Shown here piece by piece: positions 36,273 through 49,163 of a stretch of DNA of 64,000 nt (its first letter is position 1; each line of letters starts with the position of its first letter). A program made the translations under genes and the position numbers. Below the pieces are notes generated by a model. It ran no database searches, was not told where the DNA came from, and saw only the letters and a list, made by a program, of their open reading frames with translations. Origin of the DNA: Bigelowiella natans CCMP2755. Taxonomy: Eukaryota > Cercozoa > Chlorarachniophyceae. The stretch covers positions 43,501 through 107,500 of the forward strand of contig ADNK01000423.1 in assembly GCA_000320545.1 (NCBI GenBank). Direction: 5' to 3'.

Positions 36273-36759
36273 ACAATAATCAGTGCTGCTAGCAGTCATG
36301 ACAGCAAACATGCACGTGCAATGTCACTGTCGCTTTAGCTAGTTGTGGTGTTATGACATATATGGCTAGCAGCTAGATCTAGCTAGCATGGATCGAAGCT
36401 CAAGACAATCGCGAAGACACTAGCTATTTAATTAAGCTAGCTATGTGCGTCAAAAGGTTTTCCATCTAGCCATGCTTGCATGGGCCTTTCTCTAGCTTTG
36501 CAGCGGCTCGCATGCTCTGGTGCTGCAGGCGCTGTTTGCTAGTTTGTGACCATTTCCAAGCGCGCTAGAGATGTAAACAAGGACTGAACATATTGCGCCT
36601 TCGCATGAAACGTGTGTGTGACTACACACACCATGGCTAGTCCATTGAAAGCGTTGCATGGCGTCATGCATGATAGTCACCCATTCTCTAGATTTTGGCA
36701 TCTTGCATCTCGTATCGTGAATTCATACCAATTGCATTCATTTGATTAAGACATATCAT

Positions 36760-37512
36760 TTAAACCAAAAGAACCGCGTTTATACAACCGTCATTCTCTG
36801 GATTGTTCGTTACTTGTGCATACTTTCCCCACACCACTTTACCAGAAGGTGTGACTAGACCCAAATCACTCACATTCACTTCGATCACTGCACCTTTCGT
36901 TATCACTCCAAGGTTTGTATATCTGAATGTAATAATTGTAACGCAATTTTAGATAATAAAATCCTTTCAAAAATTTACATGTTGGTTGTTCACTTACAAT
37001 GGCGATTGAGGGTTTTTCTTGACCCCAATTATTTCGAGGTGGAACGTGCATTTCAACTCTGGATGTGTAACATGTGCCTACACAACAAATTAAAACAGGT
37101 GTAATGACGCACTGCTTTGTTACTTTCCAGTTGGCACTACCACTACTACTACTTCTACTAGTAGTAGTACTACACTATTACTACACTATCACTACACTGC
37201 TGCTACTACGCCTTTAATGCTCCTCCTCCTCTACCTTTTTAAATCGAAGACCAGTAGGCCGGATAAACCGTTCGTATCTAAAGAAGAAGAAGAATGTATG
37301 GTGTGTTAAACAACAATGATAAACAATTTCTATGCAGCAAACATGAGACTACTGCTACTCTTTTGAGCTATCAAACACACAAGAAATTAAAAGAAAGAAA
37401 ACCATCTCGCTATCACATTGACCATTACACATATGTGAAAATATGTGTGTGCGCGTGGTTACAAGATACTATACACACATTAACATATAAATTCAATTAT
37501 GTGTGTTTATGT

Positions 37513-37553
<41 letters not shown>

Positions 37554-38854
37554 GCAATAAATACAAACCCAAGTTTGTATATGCACACAAAACCATAATT
37601 ATATTATTCCAAGCATAGATGTAAATTGTATAAACTACCACATGCAAATTGTTTTTTTCTCCTCTCGTTCTCTTCCTCCCCCCCCACCCCCCCTCTGTGT
37701 GTGGTTAACAATGTTGCGGCACATATTATTGGAGATTATATTACTTTGGAGGCTTTCTAGTGAACCCTTCGCCGACGAATGTAACCTTTGTTATCATGCG
37801 CTTCCATGCCTTTTCTGCGATTATGTTGTAAGAGAGTGTGGATGGGGTTTTGATAATGATGAATGAGTGAATGATGCTACTCAAAATTTATTTCATAAAG
37901 TGTATGTATGTAGAACCTCATTTGGGTTAAATTGATAGCTACTACTACTACTACTACTACTACTAACTATGAACAGCATCATCATGATCGGTATAATGTT
38001 GCTGTACGTACTCTTGCGCTTCCCTGTTCTCATGACTTTAAATATCTCCGCCTCGGCCATTGGCCTCACCTAATTTGTTAATTAATCTACATTGTTTATC
38101 ATGATTCGGAAGGGATAAAAATACATAATATACATGCGCGCGCACACGCACGCACGCACACACAAATATATTTATGTTTCATGATCAGCATGATCGTCTT
38201 CTTAAGTGGACTACTACAAGATCTTAATAAAACCTTAGGAATTGGAACTGCCCATTTTCCAGCTTTCTCTTTCCTCTTTTGCTTAACAGTGTTACTTAGA
38301 ACTTTGGCACGAGAGACACCCTCCCTGATAAATTACGATGGATGGCTAAATGGTGAGCAAATGATGAAAATGTTGATGATAGATAGATACTTAGTACTGG
38401 CGGAATACTGCTATTTATCTATCAAATTGGCAGCATCAATACTAGAACACTGCTACCTGTCCATCAAGAAAGCTGGAACAGCCCCCGACGGCTCCGCATC
38501 CTTCTCTTTGTGCTTTGTTGTCGATTGCTCGTGCATTGCAATACTAAATTATTAAATTAAAATATTTACTGCATAGATATACAAACCTATGCCAATACAC
38601 TCTTGTGTGTGTGTATGTGTGTGTGTGTGTGTTTGAAAGTTTGTTTGCTTAATCGTACACACGTTTTTTTCATTGTTGCTTTTTCTTTGTAACGCTGCTT
38701 ATTAAGCATCTTGGCTTTCATGGGGGGGGACGGGAATATTTTGGATCGCGTGTGTGCTTCACGAGCCTCGCGTTTGCGTCTGAACATAATAAAGAAATTA
38801 AGTAAATGCATACACATATAACTAACTACACACACACACACACACTACACACAC

Positions 38855-38902
<48 letters not shown>

Positions 38903-39355
38903 AATGTCTGCAAACTTCATATTAGTGACATAAAATGATATACTTAATCCCAAAATGATTTGATAAGGGGAATATGAAACATGTTTCCAACGTGAGGCAT
39001 CATCTAGTTGCAGAGGCAAAATACTGCCTAGCTCCTATGTATCCATTACTTTCGCTCGTCATGGTCCAAACGACGACCATATCGCTTGATATGCCGTTCA
39101 ATATGCTCGTTTTGAGGCTGAATGTAGGTATAGTATGTCTCGCTTATGCACAGAAGAAGAAGAAGAAGAAGAAGAAGAAGAACACGGAAGCGTGGTAACC
39201 ACTATGCTAATAGACAATCGAGTGTATCATTAGCAATTGTATGAATGCTGTTCGACGAGGCAAATTGACATCATCGAGAACGAAGCATTCATAGAAGTAG
39301 AAATAAATTCCGACGATAAGGGCTCGAGGAGCAGGAAAACATGATTGGGCACCAT
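36760..39355 (-). CDS. NSA2: 60S ribosome biogenesis protein NSA2
   Basis: Exons: tentative ATG-only exon 39353-39355, then 39050-39117, 38663-38779, 38457-38543, 38234-38324, 38012-38069, 37745-37814, 37235-37277, 36998-37077 and 36760-36922, giving 259 residues against about 260 in other eukaryotes. Family hallmarks: [20 protein letters not shown] at the N terminus, [84 protein letters not shown] and the C-terminal [20 protein letters not shown] ending NAVLLV. NSA2 is a nuclear pre-60S assembly factor needed for 27S pre-rRNA processing; its C-terminal half resembles ribosomal protein eS8. Everything after the first codon is secure. The start exon is inferred from the phase-0 acceptor and the only ATG-GT nearby. 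Divergent from eRF3. Confidence 0.95.
39139..39182. repeat. GAA/TTC microsatellite in NSA2 intron 1
   Basis: About nine AAG/GAA units (39153-39180) between the PQN exon and the presumed start. Confidence 0.8.
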
Positions 39356-40174
39356 TCTTGGTTTCCACTGGATTCAGATTTCTGTTGAGAGAACTGAGCT
39401 ATATTTAACCTAATTTACATGAAAAAACAAGTTTCAACTATTACATCATCAAATAATCTCCATGTTATTTTAGTTTTATGAAAATACATTGGCATTTATT
39501 TCAGTAAGAATCGTTCTGTACGGCGATTTCTAATATGACCGAATTTTTATTTTCAGTATATGACCGATATATGTGTGCGACAATCCCAATCAAGACGCAT
39601 CTCTTCAGTCTCCTCAATTTAGCGGAACCTTCCAAGAAAGTTCATTTCTTCACATGGTTGCCGATAAGCATGTTTGTACATAAATGAGAAGGCCTAGTTA
39701 AGACGCCACATGTTATTGCACTGCAAAGATGAAAATATACTATTTCGGTGTTATTTTGTGCGTTCTTGATTGACTGCGTGAAAGATGTGAGTTCAGATCA
39801 AATTTATTGTCGTAAAAGCAGAAAAACATTGAAATGGGCATAGTAATATGAGAGATGGGACGCGAATTACATCAAATTCTTATGCATCCTCCAACTAAAT
39901 TTAAGGATTAGAATTTTCTCGATCTGGAATCTTTGGTAAAGGTACGAAATGCACTGGACAGGTTTGGCCAAATCAACAGATACGACAACATATTTTGATG
40001 TCTCTGCCTGTAAATTACCTATATATTATCCACTCTTTGTGAGGGACTGGGAACTCCGCGCCTCCCCCCTTCTCATCTTTAAGTTTCAGAGAGCACCCTG
40101 CGCACCTGGTTGCCTTTTCGAAAGTGGGATTTTATTTGCCTGTGGTCATCGGTCTGGAGGAAAGAGTCAAAAGT
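39356..40174. promoter_or_regulatory. Divergent upstream region of NSA2 and eRF3
   Basis: About 820 bases between the two presumed starts. AT-rich, without palindromic-word island or long microsatellite. No TATA box or other motif can be assigned with confidence. Confidence 0.45.
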
Positions 40175-42307
40175 ATGTCGAAGCTCAACGCCAATGCGAA
40201 ACCTTTCAAGTTCAATCCGAAAGTGAGATCGTTCGTACCGAAGGCGAAAACAACTCCTGAAGTTAAGGTTATATTTCCTTTTATGAAGAGTTTCAAATCC
40301 TATATTCGGTTTTACTTCCAAATTTTACTACAAACTACTTTTACTTTTACTGTCAACAGTGGATCGCATTCATTCGGCACACAAAATAATGCTGTTTCGT
40401 TTTGCTCCGTAGGATGAAGTCCCTGGTGAACCAACTCCGGTATCACCAGCACCAACACCGGCTATTGAAGAAAAAGTAAATTACCCCATTGACTTGCACT
40501 GAGATACCAGTAGTGGGTAATTTGTGTTTAACATTGCTTCAATCTTTGCTTTTTGCAGGCTGGAGGGGATGCGGCTACTGAGTCTTGGGAAGAAGAAGCT
40601 ACTGGAAAGGAAACTTCGAAGCCTGCTCAAACAGCACCAACACCGCAAAAAGATACTACTTCTGCTCCCTCCAAGGAACCTTCTGCTGGGAAGGAAACTT
40701 CCGGGACAAGTAGCAGAAAGGTATCAAAGAAAAAACAAAGTCAACAGGAAAAGTTGGATGCAAAGGTAGTAATTGGATGATAAAAAGATAGCCATTTCTA
40801 TATGTTGTGTAATCATCAGCTACTTATTTCTACTCGTTAGATCGAAAAACTGAATCGAGAAGGTGTTCAATTGCCAGCTGGAATGAAAGTACACGACGAA
40901 AGACCTCATGTCAACGTTGTCTTCATTGGACACGTCGACGCAGGAAAATCGACCTTATCAGGTCAACTGCTCCTGATGACTGGCCAGGTAGTACACCATA
41001 TAATCTCATTTAACTGGATTATACTATTGACAGCCGGTTTTGTCCCCAATCCAAGCGAATACAACACACGCTGTTGATATCATAATTTTAGTTCGTTGCT
41101 CCCCATTCTCTTTCGTATTATAGGTTGACCAACGTACGATTGATAAGTATGAACGGGAAGCAAAGGAAAAAAATCGTGAATCTTGGTACTTAGCGTTTAT
41201 TATGGATACAAACGAGGAAGAGCGAGCAAAGGTAGTACCTCATTATCTGAAAAACACTGACAGGTTGACAGACATGATGTCACTTTGCCGTTACTTGTTG
41301 CCCTCAGGGGAAAACTGTTGAGGTTGGGCGAGCGCATTTCGAAACTGAAAAGAGACGATACACATTATTGGATGCCCCTGGACACAAAAACTATGTTCCG
41401 AATATGATATCTGGTGCAGCACAGGCAGATATAGGCGTACTTATTATATCTGCGAGAAAGTCAGAATTTGAGGTAGTATCACACAGTGCTTAACGACAAA
41501 TATTCTAGCTTATTTTGATATGACAAGTTTATGACATTTATACACGTGGAATCTTCATTCGAATAGGCCGGCTTCGATAGAGGTGGACAGACAAGAGAAC
41601 ACGCTATGCTAGCAAAAACTCTTGGAATTTCGCGACTGGTTCAATTTACTTGTTCACTATACCGATGATTCAATAATTGGTTATTTAATCACAATATAGG
41701 TTGTTGCTATCAACAAAATGGATGAATCCACTGTCAAGTGGTCGAAAAAACGCTACGATCAAATCATAAGGAAACTCTCTCCTTTTCTGAAGAAGGTCGT
41801 CCACCACAACAAATGTCACCACTCTCGTCGCATGCATGCACGCACGTACTCAGCCCGCATGCGCTACTTCGGATGGATTATGCTGCTATTGCTACTACTT
41901 CTACTACTACTTCATAAGCATTACACTCTTTTCGACACCACCGTTATATCTAGGTCAAAACATAAATTAAATTGTGCCTCATCGTTCCTTGATTGTCGTC
42001 TTTATCGTCATCATCATTATCATCATATTCATCATCTTCTTCTTATTGTTGTCCTTCTCTACTACGACTCCTACTGCAATTACTTTGATCATTATCAGTG
42101 GTTTAAACCTAAAGATACGGTATTCCTACCCGTGTCTGCATACACTGGAGCAAACTTGCTAAAACCAGTGGATAAGTCGGAATGTGAATGGTATGATGGG
42201 AAGTGTTTAATTGACATCCTGGATGGTGTGAGAGATACAAATCGAGATGCGAAGGCAGGTTTACGGGTCCCCGTTATTGACAAGTAATTAGTAGTAGTAG
42301 TAGCAGC

Positions 42308-42339
<32 letters not shown>

Positions 42340-43961
42340 ACGCTAGAAAGAAGAAAGAGTGATTAAAAAATAAGCGTCTTTTTTACTCGCTCCTACCCTC
42401 CTTGATCGTTGATGGTAATGATGATGATGGTGATGATGATGATTATGATAATGTAATAAAGGATTGTGATGACATTGAGTTGTAATCTCATTTCGTGTTG
42501 TTTCGTTCTCCTAATTGTTGTTCGAATAATTGTGAAGGTACAAGGAGATGGGAACTATCTGTGCCCTTGGAAAGGTTGAGGCAGGAACTCTCTATAAGGG
42601 ACAAAAAGTGAAGATTATGCCGATGGGGGGTGAAGGTATTCATCAAAATAGCAGCAGCAGCAGCAGCAGCAGCAGAATACATATATCATCATCTCTATCT
42701 ACCTTGCTTCATGATCTTCTGGCTTATTTTGGTTATGTGTGAAAATAGGTGATATCGTTGGAATTCTAGTTAAAGACAAGCCAGTGGATGTGGCGAGGCC
42801 AGGAGAGAATGTCGTAATACAGACCAAGGGATTAGACGAAAATGAGCTTCTTAGTAAGTCCATCAAACATGTTGATACATGAATGATACAGACATGAGGA
42901 AATGTTTTCATCATTATTAACAATCACTGTTATGTGTGTATGTATGAAATAGGCGGGTTTGTTATTTGCGAGAAAGAACGACCTTCAAGAAAATGCACTG
43001 CTTTTGAAGCGCAGGTGTAGTTAGGAACAGCTCTACAGTAGTAGTATTAGATATATAGGCACTTGATGCTGCTATCTTCTTAATTTGCCTTGACTAATCA
43101 TTCTTACAATGCAAAGTCGCTATGTTTTTCTCATTCTTCCACCTCCACAAGCATCCTGACGGTATTTGTTTCATTGATTGGCCCCCCCCCCCGTCCCCAC
43201 ATTTACTACAGCTGCGCATCACGGAGCTTCTTGCACAGAAACCACTCATGACTAACGGATACCGGTGTATTCTTCACTGTCATACTATCACTACTGAGTG
43301 CCAGGTACTCAAATTATTTTATATAAATAATATGCTTTTGTTTGTGTCATTGTATGTGTGCGAGATGATGACATGAAAATATGACGAGTATATCGTTCAT
43401 AGATATTTCGGATCATGGATATAGAATATGTTATCTTAAAATAATATCAGTAATTCTAAAATGTAATGATAGTTGTTGAACCGCATTCTTGATTACCACA
43501 ACAGATTGCAAAGATGTTAGCTATTATCGACAAGAAAACTGGAAATGTCACTGAAAAGAAACCTCGATTTGCGAAGAAAAATCGTAAGTTTCATCGCTCT
43601 ATTCTTGTTTACGTTGTTACTACTATTAATGTCGCCGTCCTGATCTGTATTATTATTTACCATACAGAGGTCGTAAGAGTAAAAGTTAGAGTTCCCAAAT
43701 CCATAGCTGTTGAGTGCTACAAAGATTTTTCACAACTTGGAAGATTTACCCTACGAGACGAAGGGAAAACTATTGCCATCGGAAGAATTACAGAATTGAA
43801 ACCGGTCGTTAACTTTGAAAGATGCCACTTATTTTTACCACTTTTCACTTTTTTTTTTTTAGATTTTCTTTCGTTGATTTCTATTGGTATGAATGCATCA
43901 TTTTCGCTTATGTTTCGTTAATACCTTACCTTTACTGTGTACGCAGGAGAAAAAAAAATAA
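40175..43961 (+). CDS. eRF3: Eukaryotic peptide chain release factor 3 (eRF3 GTPase)
   Basis: Sixteen exons: 40175-40267, 40413-40475, 40559-40765, 40841-40987, 41124-41231, 41308-41472, 41567-41638, 41700-41795, 42099-42283, 42538-42635, 42749-42853, 42953-43014, 43212-43304, 43505-43583, 43668-43804 and 43947-43961, giving 574 residues. The N terminus holds a PAM2-like motif (KLNANAKPFKFNP, residues 3-15) that in other eRF3s binds poly(A)-binding protein, then a short charged linker. There is no long Q/N-rich prion-like domain. The GTPase motifs are complete: GHVDAGKST (151-159), DAPGH (228-232), NKMD (290-293) and SAYTGANL (330-337). The C-terminal beta-barrels include MGTICALGKVEAG and FTLRDEGKTIAIGRITELKP. 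It works with eRF1 to end translation. The last exon is just five codons, EKKK and stop. Confidence 0.97.
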
Positions 43962-45508
43962 GGAAAGGACGAAAGCGTTAAAGCACATTTGCGTTCTTGT
44001 TTCGCACACTAAATTTATACACTTGGTCGTAGTTTGTCGATGATTATCGTGGAAAATTGTCTCAAAATGTGGAGAACATAGCACGGGCAGGCAGTGCTTT
44101 TAGTGCATCCATCAACAATGTGGCTTAGTGACAACAACTTTGACAAATTTGATGATCGATGAATGTATTAGTACTGTGCATCTAGTACACACATCCGCTT
44201 AAACCATAGCTTTCAATCCCAGACAGATGCTAACTGATGAATGCAGCACAATGTTTCCCTTCACTAGTTAACTAACCCTTCAAGCGAGTGGGTGCATGTA
44301 GGCCTAGACGTAAAGCTCACGCATAATTATATTCTAGTATTAGCTAGCGGATGCTAGGTTGTGCTCTAGCGGTTGGATTCATGCAGCTGTTACATTGTGA
44401 CTTTATCTAGTTATTTTACGCAACGACGCGACGAAAATCTAGAAAAATGTCAGGGTCTAGCTAGCTAGACCTCTCACACTCATCATTGTCACAATCATCA
44501 CTTCTCTAGCTCTACTAGTCTAGAGCTGCTCGAACCCTAATAATTAATGCTAGTAGAGATCTCGCTCTAGCAGATCGCTAGACATGTCGCTCCAAACTAG
44601 CAACGCTCTAGCGCTGAACATATGAAAGCTCTACAGCTAGTAGAAGTCGCGAGCTAGCAATGTGCTTCAACTAGTCAATGCTATTTACGAACTGAGCAAC
44701 GACGAACAGCTAGACAGGTCTACATAGACGTACATCTGCAAAGATGTCGCTGGCTCTAAAGCAAGCTATCGCTCATGGGCGCTAGGGCGCATGTACGATG
44801 TATGTAGCTCTAGAGCTACTATAACTGCGATGCTAAGGCATGCCACCTACGTTGCCAACACAGCTTGATTACTAAATTACATTCTAGCATTACTAGCTAG
44901 CTAACGCTACTTGTTACACAGCTACGATACTCGATCTAGGGCTAGCTAGCTAGATAGACAGACTAGCAGCGCCTTCGCGGTATGCACGTTGCGGTAACAA
45001 TGCATCTACTAGCTAGCTATTCTAGTTCTAGTATTTAGGCAGTGAAATTGCGTAAATCAATGTCGGCTAAGAAGATCTAGAGATGTACGTAGACTGGTTA
45101 CGACGAATAGCGCTAGACGTATACGTACTAGTAGATACTGCGATGTAACGTAACGATGCATTATGTAGCGTGCGCTTACTTTTACGCCGATCACCAGCTT
45201 GCTAGCTGACGTCGGCAAGCTGCTTGTGGTACCACAACTGCGTGGGCATTTCTAGAATACAATTGTAGAACGTACTGAATTTGCATGCTTTGCATGCAAT
45301 TTGTCACAGTATGTGGCATTTGGCTCATCATGTGAGCTAGCATGCTTTGGTTGTGCCGTATGGGCAAGTATCTAGTGCATATAGTAACTAACCCTAGATC
45401 CACTCACTCACTGGGGTTGAAGTGTCATCAAAGCTGCAATTTACTTAGTGCGAAACACAATAGTACCACATCGAAAACACATGCTCATCCATGTTAGATA
45501 GGCATTGA
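43962..45508. other. Convergent 3'-3' intergenic region with the largest palindromic-word island
   Basis: Between eRF3 (+) and ARP6 (-) stops. From about 44270 to 45400 the sequence is saturated with CTAG, TCTAGA, GCTAGC, CTAGCTAGCTAG and ACGTAC words and lacks microsatellites. Short open frames here show no protein features. Confidence 0.65.
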
Positions 45509-48122
45509 TCAAGCATACCAGTAAAACTTTCTTTTACAAGCGTCTGGGCCATACTCTTCATATGTTTTCTTGGATAAACTATAATTCGAGTATGCACCAC
45601 TTTTCACCATCATTGATCCGCCCTGAAGATATAGGAAGAAATTAGGGTTGAGAGAATCTTCAATTTACGTTTTTAAGATATTGATTTTAATCTTTGAAAT
45701 ACAACTTTCCATGCGCACAAACTTGGATCAACACCACTCCCCGCGGATCGGATGTTTATTTCCCAATCGCTTGGTACTTGCGCTCTTAAATCTTGTCTCA
45801 AACGCTTCTGGAAATTACTGTTTGCATCAAAAAAAAAGTTGTGAGCCGAAAATCAAATACTGTGACTTTTAAATTGTGTAGTGCTACGAACATTTTCTGC
45901 TCGATTAGTATTGAGAAAAACAGAAAATAATTATTGCTACTTATTCAGTTTGCGAAGGAACAAGTACACAAAGAGAAACCCTCAATCATAATCATACGAT
46001 GATTCCACTCATACAATCGTTAATTTACTGCTTTCTACTTATTACGGGAATTTTGTCGATCCCCCAATTAGAACGATATTTTTGTACAAGAGGGCTTGGA
46101 TATCAGGATGGCATGCTTTTACACTTTGCGTAATCGCTTCAGCGATGCCCCCTTGCTTAATGCCGATCATACTTGGCGAAAACAAAAGCTCAGGAACCGT
46201 GATACGCTCATTTGAGAGAGTTAATATTTGATCGTCTAAACAAAATGGAATTATTGGACAATTGGTAACCTAGTAAGTTGTCTCATCCGAGAAAATCATT
46301 CCGATCCATCAGCATCATCATCATCATCATCATCAGAAACAACATCATCATTCTAATTTAGATGCTTCTACCATCTGTAGTTTTCGAATCTTCAGTCTTG
46401 ATATAACCCAATGTTTTCCCATCAACATGAGTTGGAAGCACATATTCAAGTCGGTATGGATTCTTTTTCTTGGAAAGCTTTGCTTTGACCAAATCAACCT
46501 GTCGATAATAATAATAATATTATCATTATTATTATCATAATAATGCGTACAATATTTATTTTAGTTGACTGAGTTTACCACAAATTCAAACAACAATGAT
46601 GAAGACGACAACGATTTCCAGAATGCGAACAAGTAATAAATGCATAACATGGTAAAATTCGACTGGATGTGGCTACGGGTGTCTCTAGTCAATGAAATCA
46701 CCATTTATTTCCTACTATCTATCTATTTCCATACATACCTGAAAATCTGTTGATGTGAAACACACTTTTTCCTTTACATGATTTATCAGATGCGTTTCGT
46801 CCATCATACTAAATGCACGATACGATATGACTTCCTGATGATAGTAGTAGTAAACAATTTTTGAATTAGTATTGATTCATTTGTGAAAACTAGCTTTATG
46901 CTTTGTACTTAATACCTTGAGATAATTCGTGAGCAATTTCCCACCCACGCTTACTCTTTTGATGGCATGATTAATAGGAGCTTCCTCCATAAAAGGTACC
47001 ACGTGGGAGAATGAATACCCAACATCCACCACCACACTATACGTCTCGGACAACATGCCGGCACCACCCTTTTCCAGTTATTTGTAATGATAATAATAAA
47101 AATTATATGTGTCATGGGAAAGAAGACTTTTTAGAAAGAATACGATTCCTTCTCATTCAGAATAATTATCATCGTGAAGAACCTTGTTCGCAAGTGCGGA
47201 GTTTGCGTAATAAAGAGCCATGGAAGGGGCAGGAAGTCGAGCATAGTTTTGAAATTGATACTTCTCAAAGACAATTTCATCCATACTGCGGGATAACGAC
47301 CGCAAATTGCACACAGGCTCGGAAACCAATAAATCGCTCTCAGATGGATTAATCTATGTGATGATAACAAATAGTTGTTAGTGTTTACGAGTAGCCTGTT
47401 GCAGTCACTCGCGCGCACGTACATACATAAAATATGAGGTAGTTCCATACGAAAAATAATGCATAACGTACATACATTTACATCATATAATTTGTATCGT
47501 CGTAAATGTGTCAAGTTGCTTCTTCTACTACTACCTTGAGAACATGCTTATATACTCGATCCCATATTTCGCATTGAATATCCCAGTTTGTTGTGTATCC
47601 CTGGTGAATAATAATCGAACAAAAAGAGGAGGAGGAGGAGGAGGAGGAGAAGGAGGAGGAGGAGGAGGAGAAAGTTATTGAGAGGAAGAAGACAACTTGG
47701 GAAGGGAGGGAGCATTCACTCTGATAAAGAATCTTCAGTAAGATAATTTATCACGTTGCATATAGTAGTACCCTCTCGCACGGCCTTTTGTAAATTACTT
47801 GAGATAAATCAAGGATGTCGTCAATTTGATCAGCCTGCAGTGCAACAGATTAGTAACAAGCGATCATTTCTCCCATCATGCCTTCAAGGTAATTCTATAT
47901 GGAGCAGTACCAAGAAAAAACGTCTTTCTCGCTTTGGCTTCACTGCACAATTAGGAAGGACCCTGTAAAAAAGTAACTTTACCGACAAAAGAAGCTTACA
48001 TTTTCATGGTGGCAATATTGACTGATGACCAATAACCTTAGCGGTTGATCTTGCCCTCCAATACCTGCCTTACAGGTATACCCACCGTTATCCAGCACCA
48101 CCACCTGGCGGTTGGTTGACAT
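45509..48122 (-). CDS. ARP6: Actin-related protein 6
   Basis: Eleven exons: 48037-48122, 47911-47962, 47772-47834, 47535-47600, 47183-47353, 46916-47068, 46739-46834, 46372-46498, 46046-46235, 45706-45817 and 45509-45622, giving 409 residues (human ARP6 has 396). It starts MSTNRQVVVLDNGGYTCKAG (the actin phosphate-1 loop). ARP6 signatures follow: GYTTNWDIQCEIWD, MDEIVFEKYQFQ, VVVDVGYSFSHVVPF (phosphate 2), SVGGKLLTNYLKEVISYRAF, MMDETHLINHVKEKVCFTST, LSNERITVPELLFSPSMIGI, KNIVLIGGSTKFP and SLSKKTYEEYGPDAC. ARP6 is a nuclear subunit of the SWR1/SRCAP complex that loads histone H2A.Z. Its first exon is only 354 bases from the SmD1 start on the other strand, so the two probably share a promoter. 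Confidence 0.95.
47630..47672. repeat. GGA/TCC microsatellite in an ARP6 intron
   Basis: GAG-type trinucleotide tract between the exons starting at 47834 and 47600. Confidence 0.8.
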
Positions 48123-48475
48123 TCCTACTACACGTGCACAATGGTGTCTGTGATCTCTTCGATGACCAGAGGAGAGCAAGCTGAGCGCCCGAAGCAGCAA
48201 TACCGATTTATTATTAACCGTAAATTTTACATAAAATAATAATGCGGATACCGCCCGATCCTCCTCGCACTTTTGCATGATTCAGCATCACTCTTCAGCA
48301 TAGCTCTTAGTAATCCCGGCGAAATTATTGATATTGTAATATGAACGAGTATTTTTCCTAAAATACTTGGATAAAGGTTCTTTGATGAAATAAAGCCCTA
48401 TATCTGTTTTAGACCAAAAGTCTGAAAAATCAACAGAAGGAGCTCCGGGCCGTGGGCAAAAAATTCACGTCTACG
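48123..48475. promoter_or_regulatory. Compact divergent promoter of ARP6 and SmD1
   Basis: 353 bases separate the two start codons. No island or microsatellite. It must contain both core promoters; no motif was assigned. Confidence 0.5.
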
Positions 48476-49163
48476 ATGAAGCTCGTCAAGTAAGCAATTG
48501 CACCCTCAGCATTATTAATGGTGGGGAAGTGGGAATTCAAATTTTGCAGCTTAACAGTTACTTTGGCTTTAGGTTTTTAATGCGTCTCAACAATGAGACT
48601 GTCACCGTTGAGCTAAAAAATGGAACGGTTGTGCAAGGCACAATTTCTGGTATTACTATCTAACCATCGTTCTCTTTTCAAGCCACTTATCTGCGTTCTC
48701 CTAGTTCTTCGTTGTAACTATAATTATAGTCACCTACATCACCGCATCTGAATAAGCAGCCATTTGATAGATTATTTCAATATCTCCAGGTGTAGACATG
48801 AGTATGAACACCCATCTGAAGATTGTGAAAATGACACTGAAGGGCAAGGTATTTGATTTTAATTGTATCGGCTTGCTGCAATTTTGAATATTTACGATTT
48901 CTTTTACTGTGTAAAGAATAATATAAATAATCGTTCATTTATTATTACAGAATCCTGTTCACTTGGACACTCTCAGCATTCGTGGAAATAATATCCGCTA
49001 CTTCATCCTTCCTGATAGTCTAAACTTAGATGCTTTACTCGTGGAAGAAGTAAAGAAAAAGACAACATCTACCCGCAGTGGGCGCGGTGGGCGAGGCCGG
49101 GGACGTGGGAGAGGGCGCAGAGGCAGGGGACGTGGAAGAGGAAGGGGAAGGAGGAGAATGTAG
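48476..49163 (+). CDS. SNRPD1: Small nuclear ribonucleoprotein Sm D1
   Basis: Four exons: 48476-48489, 48573-48649, 48790-48848 and 48951-49163, giving 120 residues (human has 119). It starts [20 protein letters not shown]. The Sm1 motif is followed by [20 protein letters not shown]. Sm2 is [20 protein letters not shown], including the RGNNIRY RNA-binding segment. The tail is a run of RG/GRGR from about residue 94, the usual site of symmetric arginine dimethylation and of SMN binding. SmD1 forms the heptameric Sm ring on U1, U2, U4 and U5 snRNAs. The first exon is only 14 bases. Convergent with the dioxygenase-like gene. Confidence 0.98.

Larger units (their letters stand above)
35705..36759. 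other. Convergent 3'-3' intergenic region with palindromic-word island
   Basis: Between the chromodomain-SET (+) and NSA2 (-) stops. From about 35840 to 36720 it is dense in GCTAGC, CTAGCTAG, TAGCTAGCTA, TGCATG and GCGC words. It contains one copy of the dispersed element (about 35977-36065) and a perfect 20-bp inverted repeat (36222-36272). Confidence 0.65.

Noticed and set aside
38181-38555. 124-codon plus-strand frame
   Set aside because: Antisense to two confident NSA2 exons and the intron between them.
45719-45870. Plus-strand short frame near the ARP6 3' end
   Set aside because: Antisense to a confident ARP6 exon (45706-45817).
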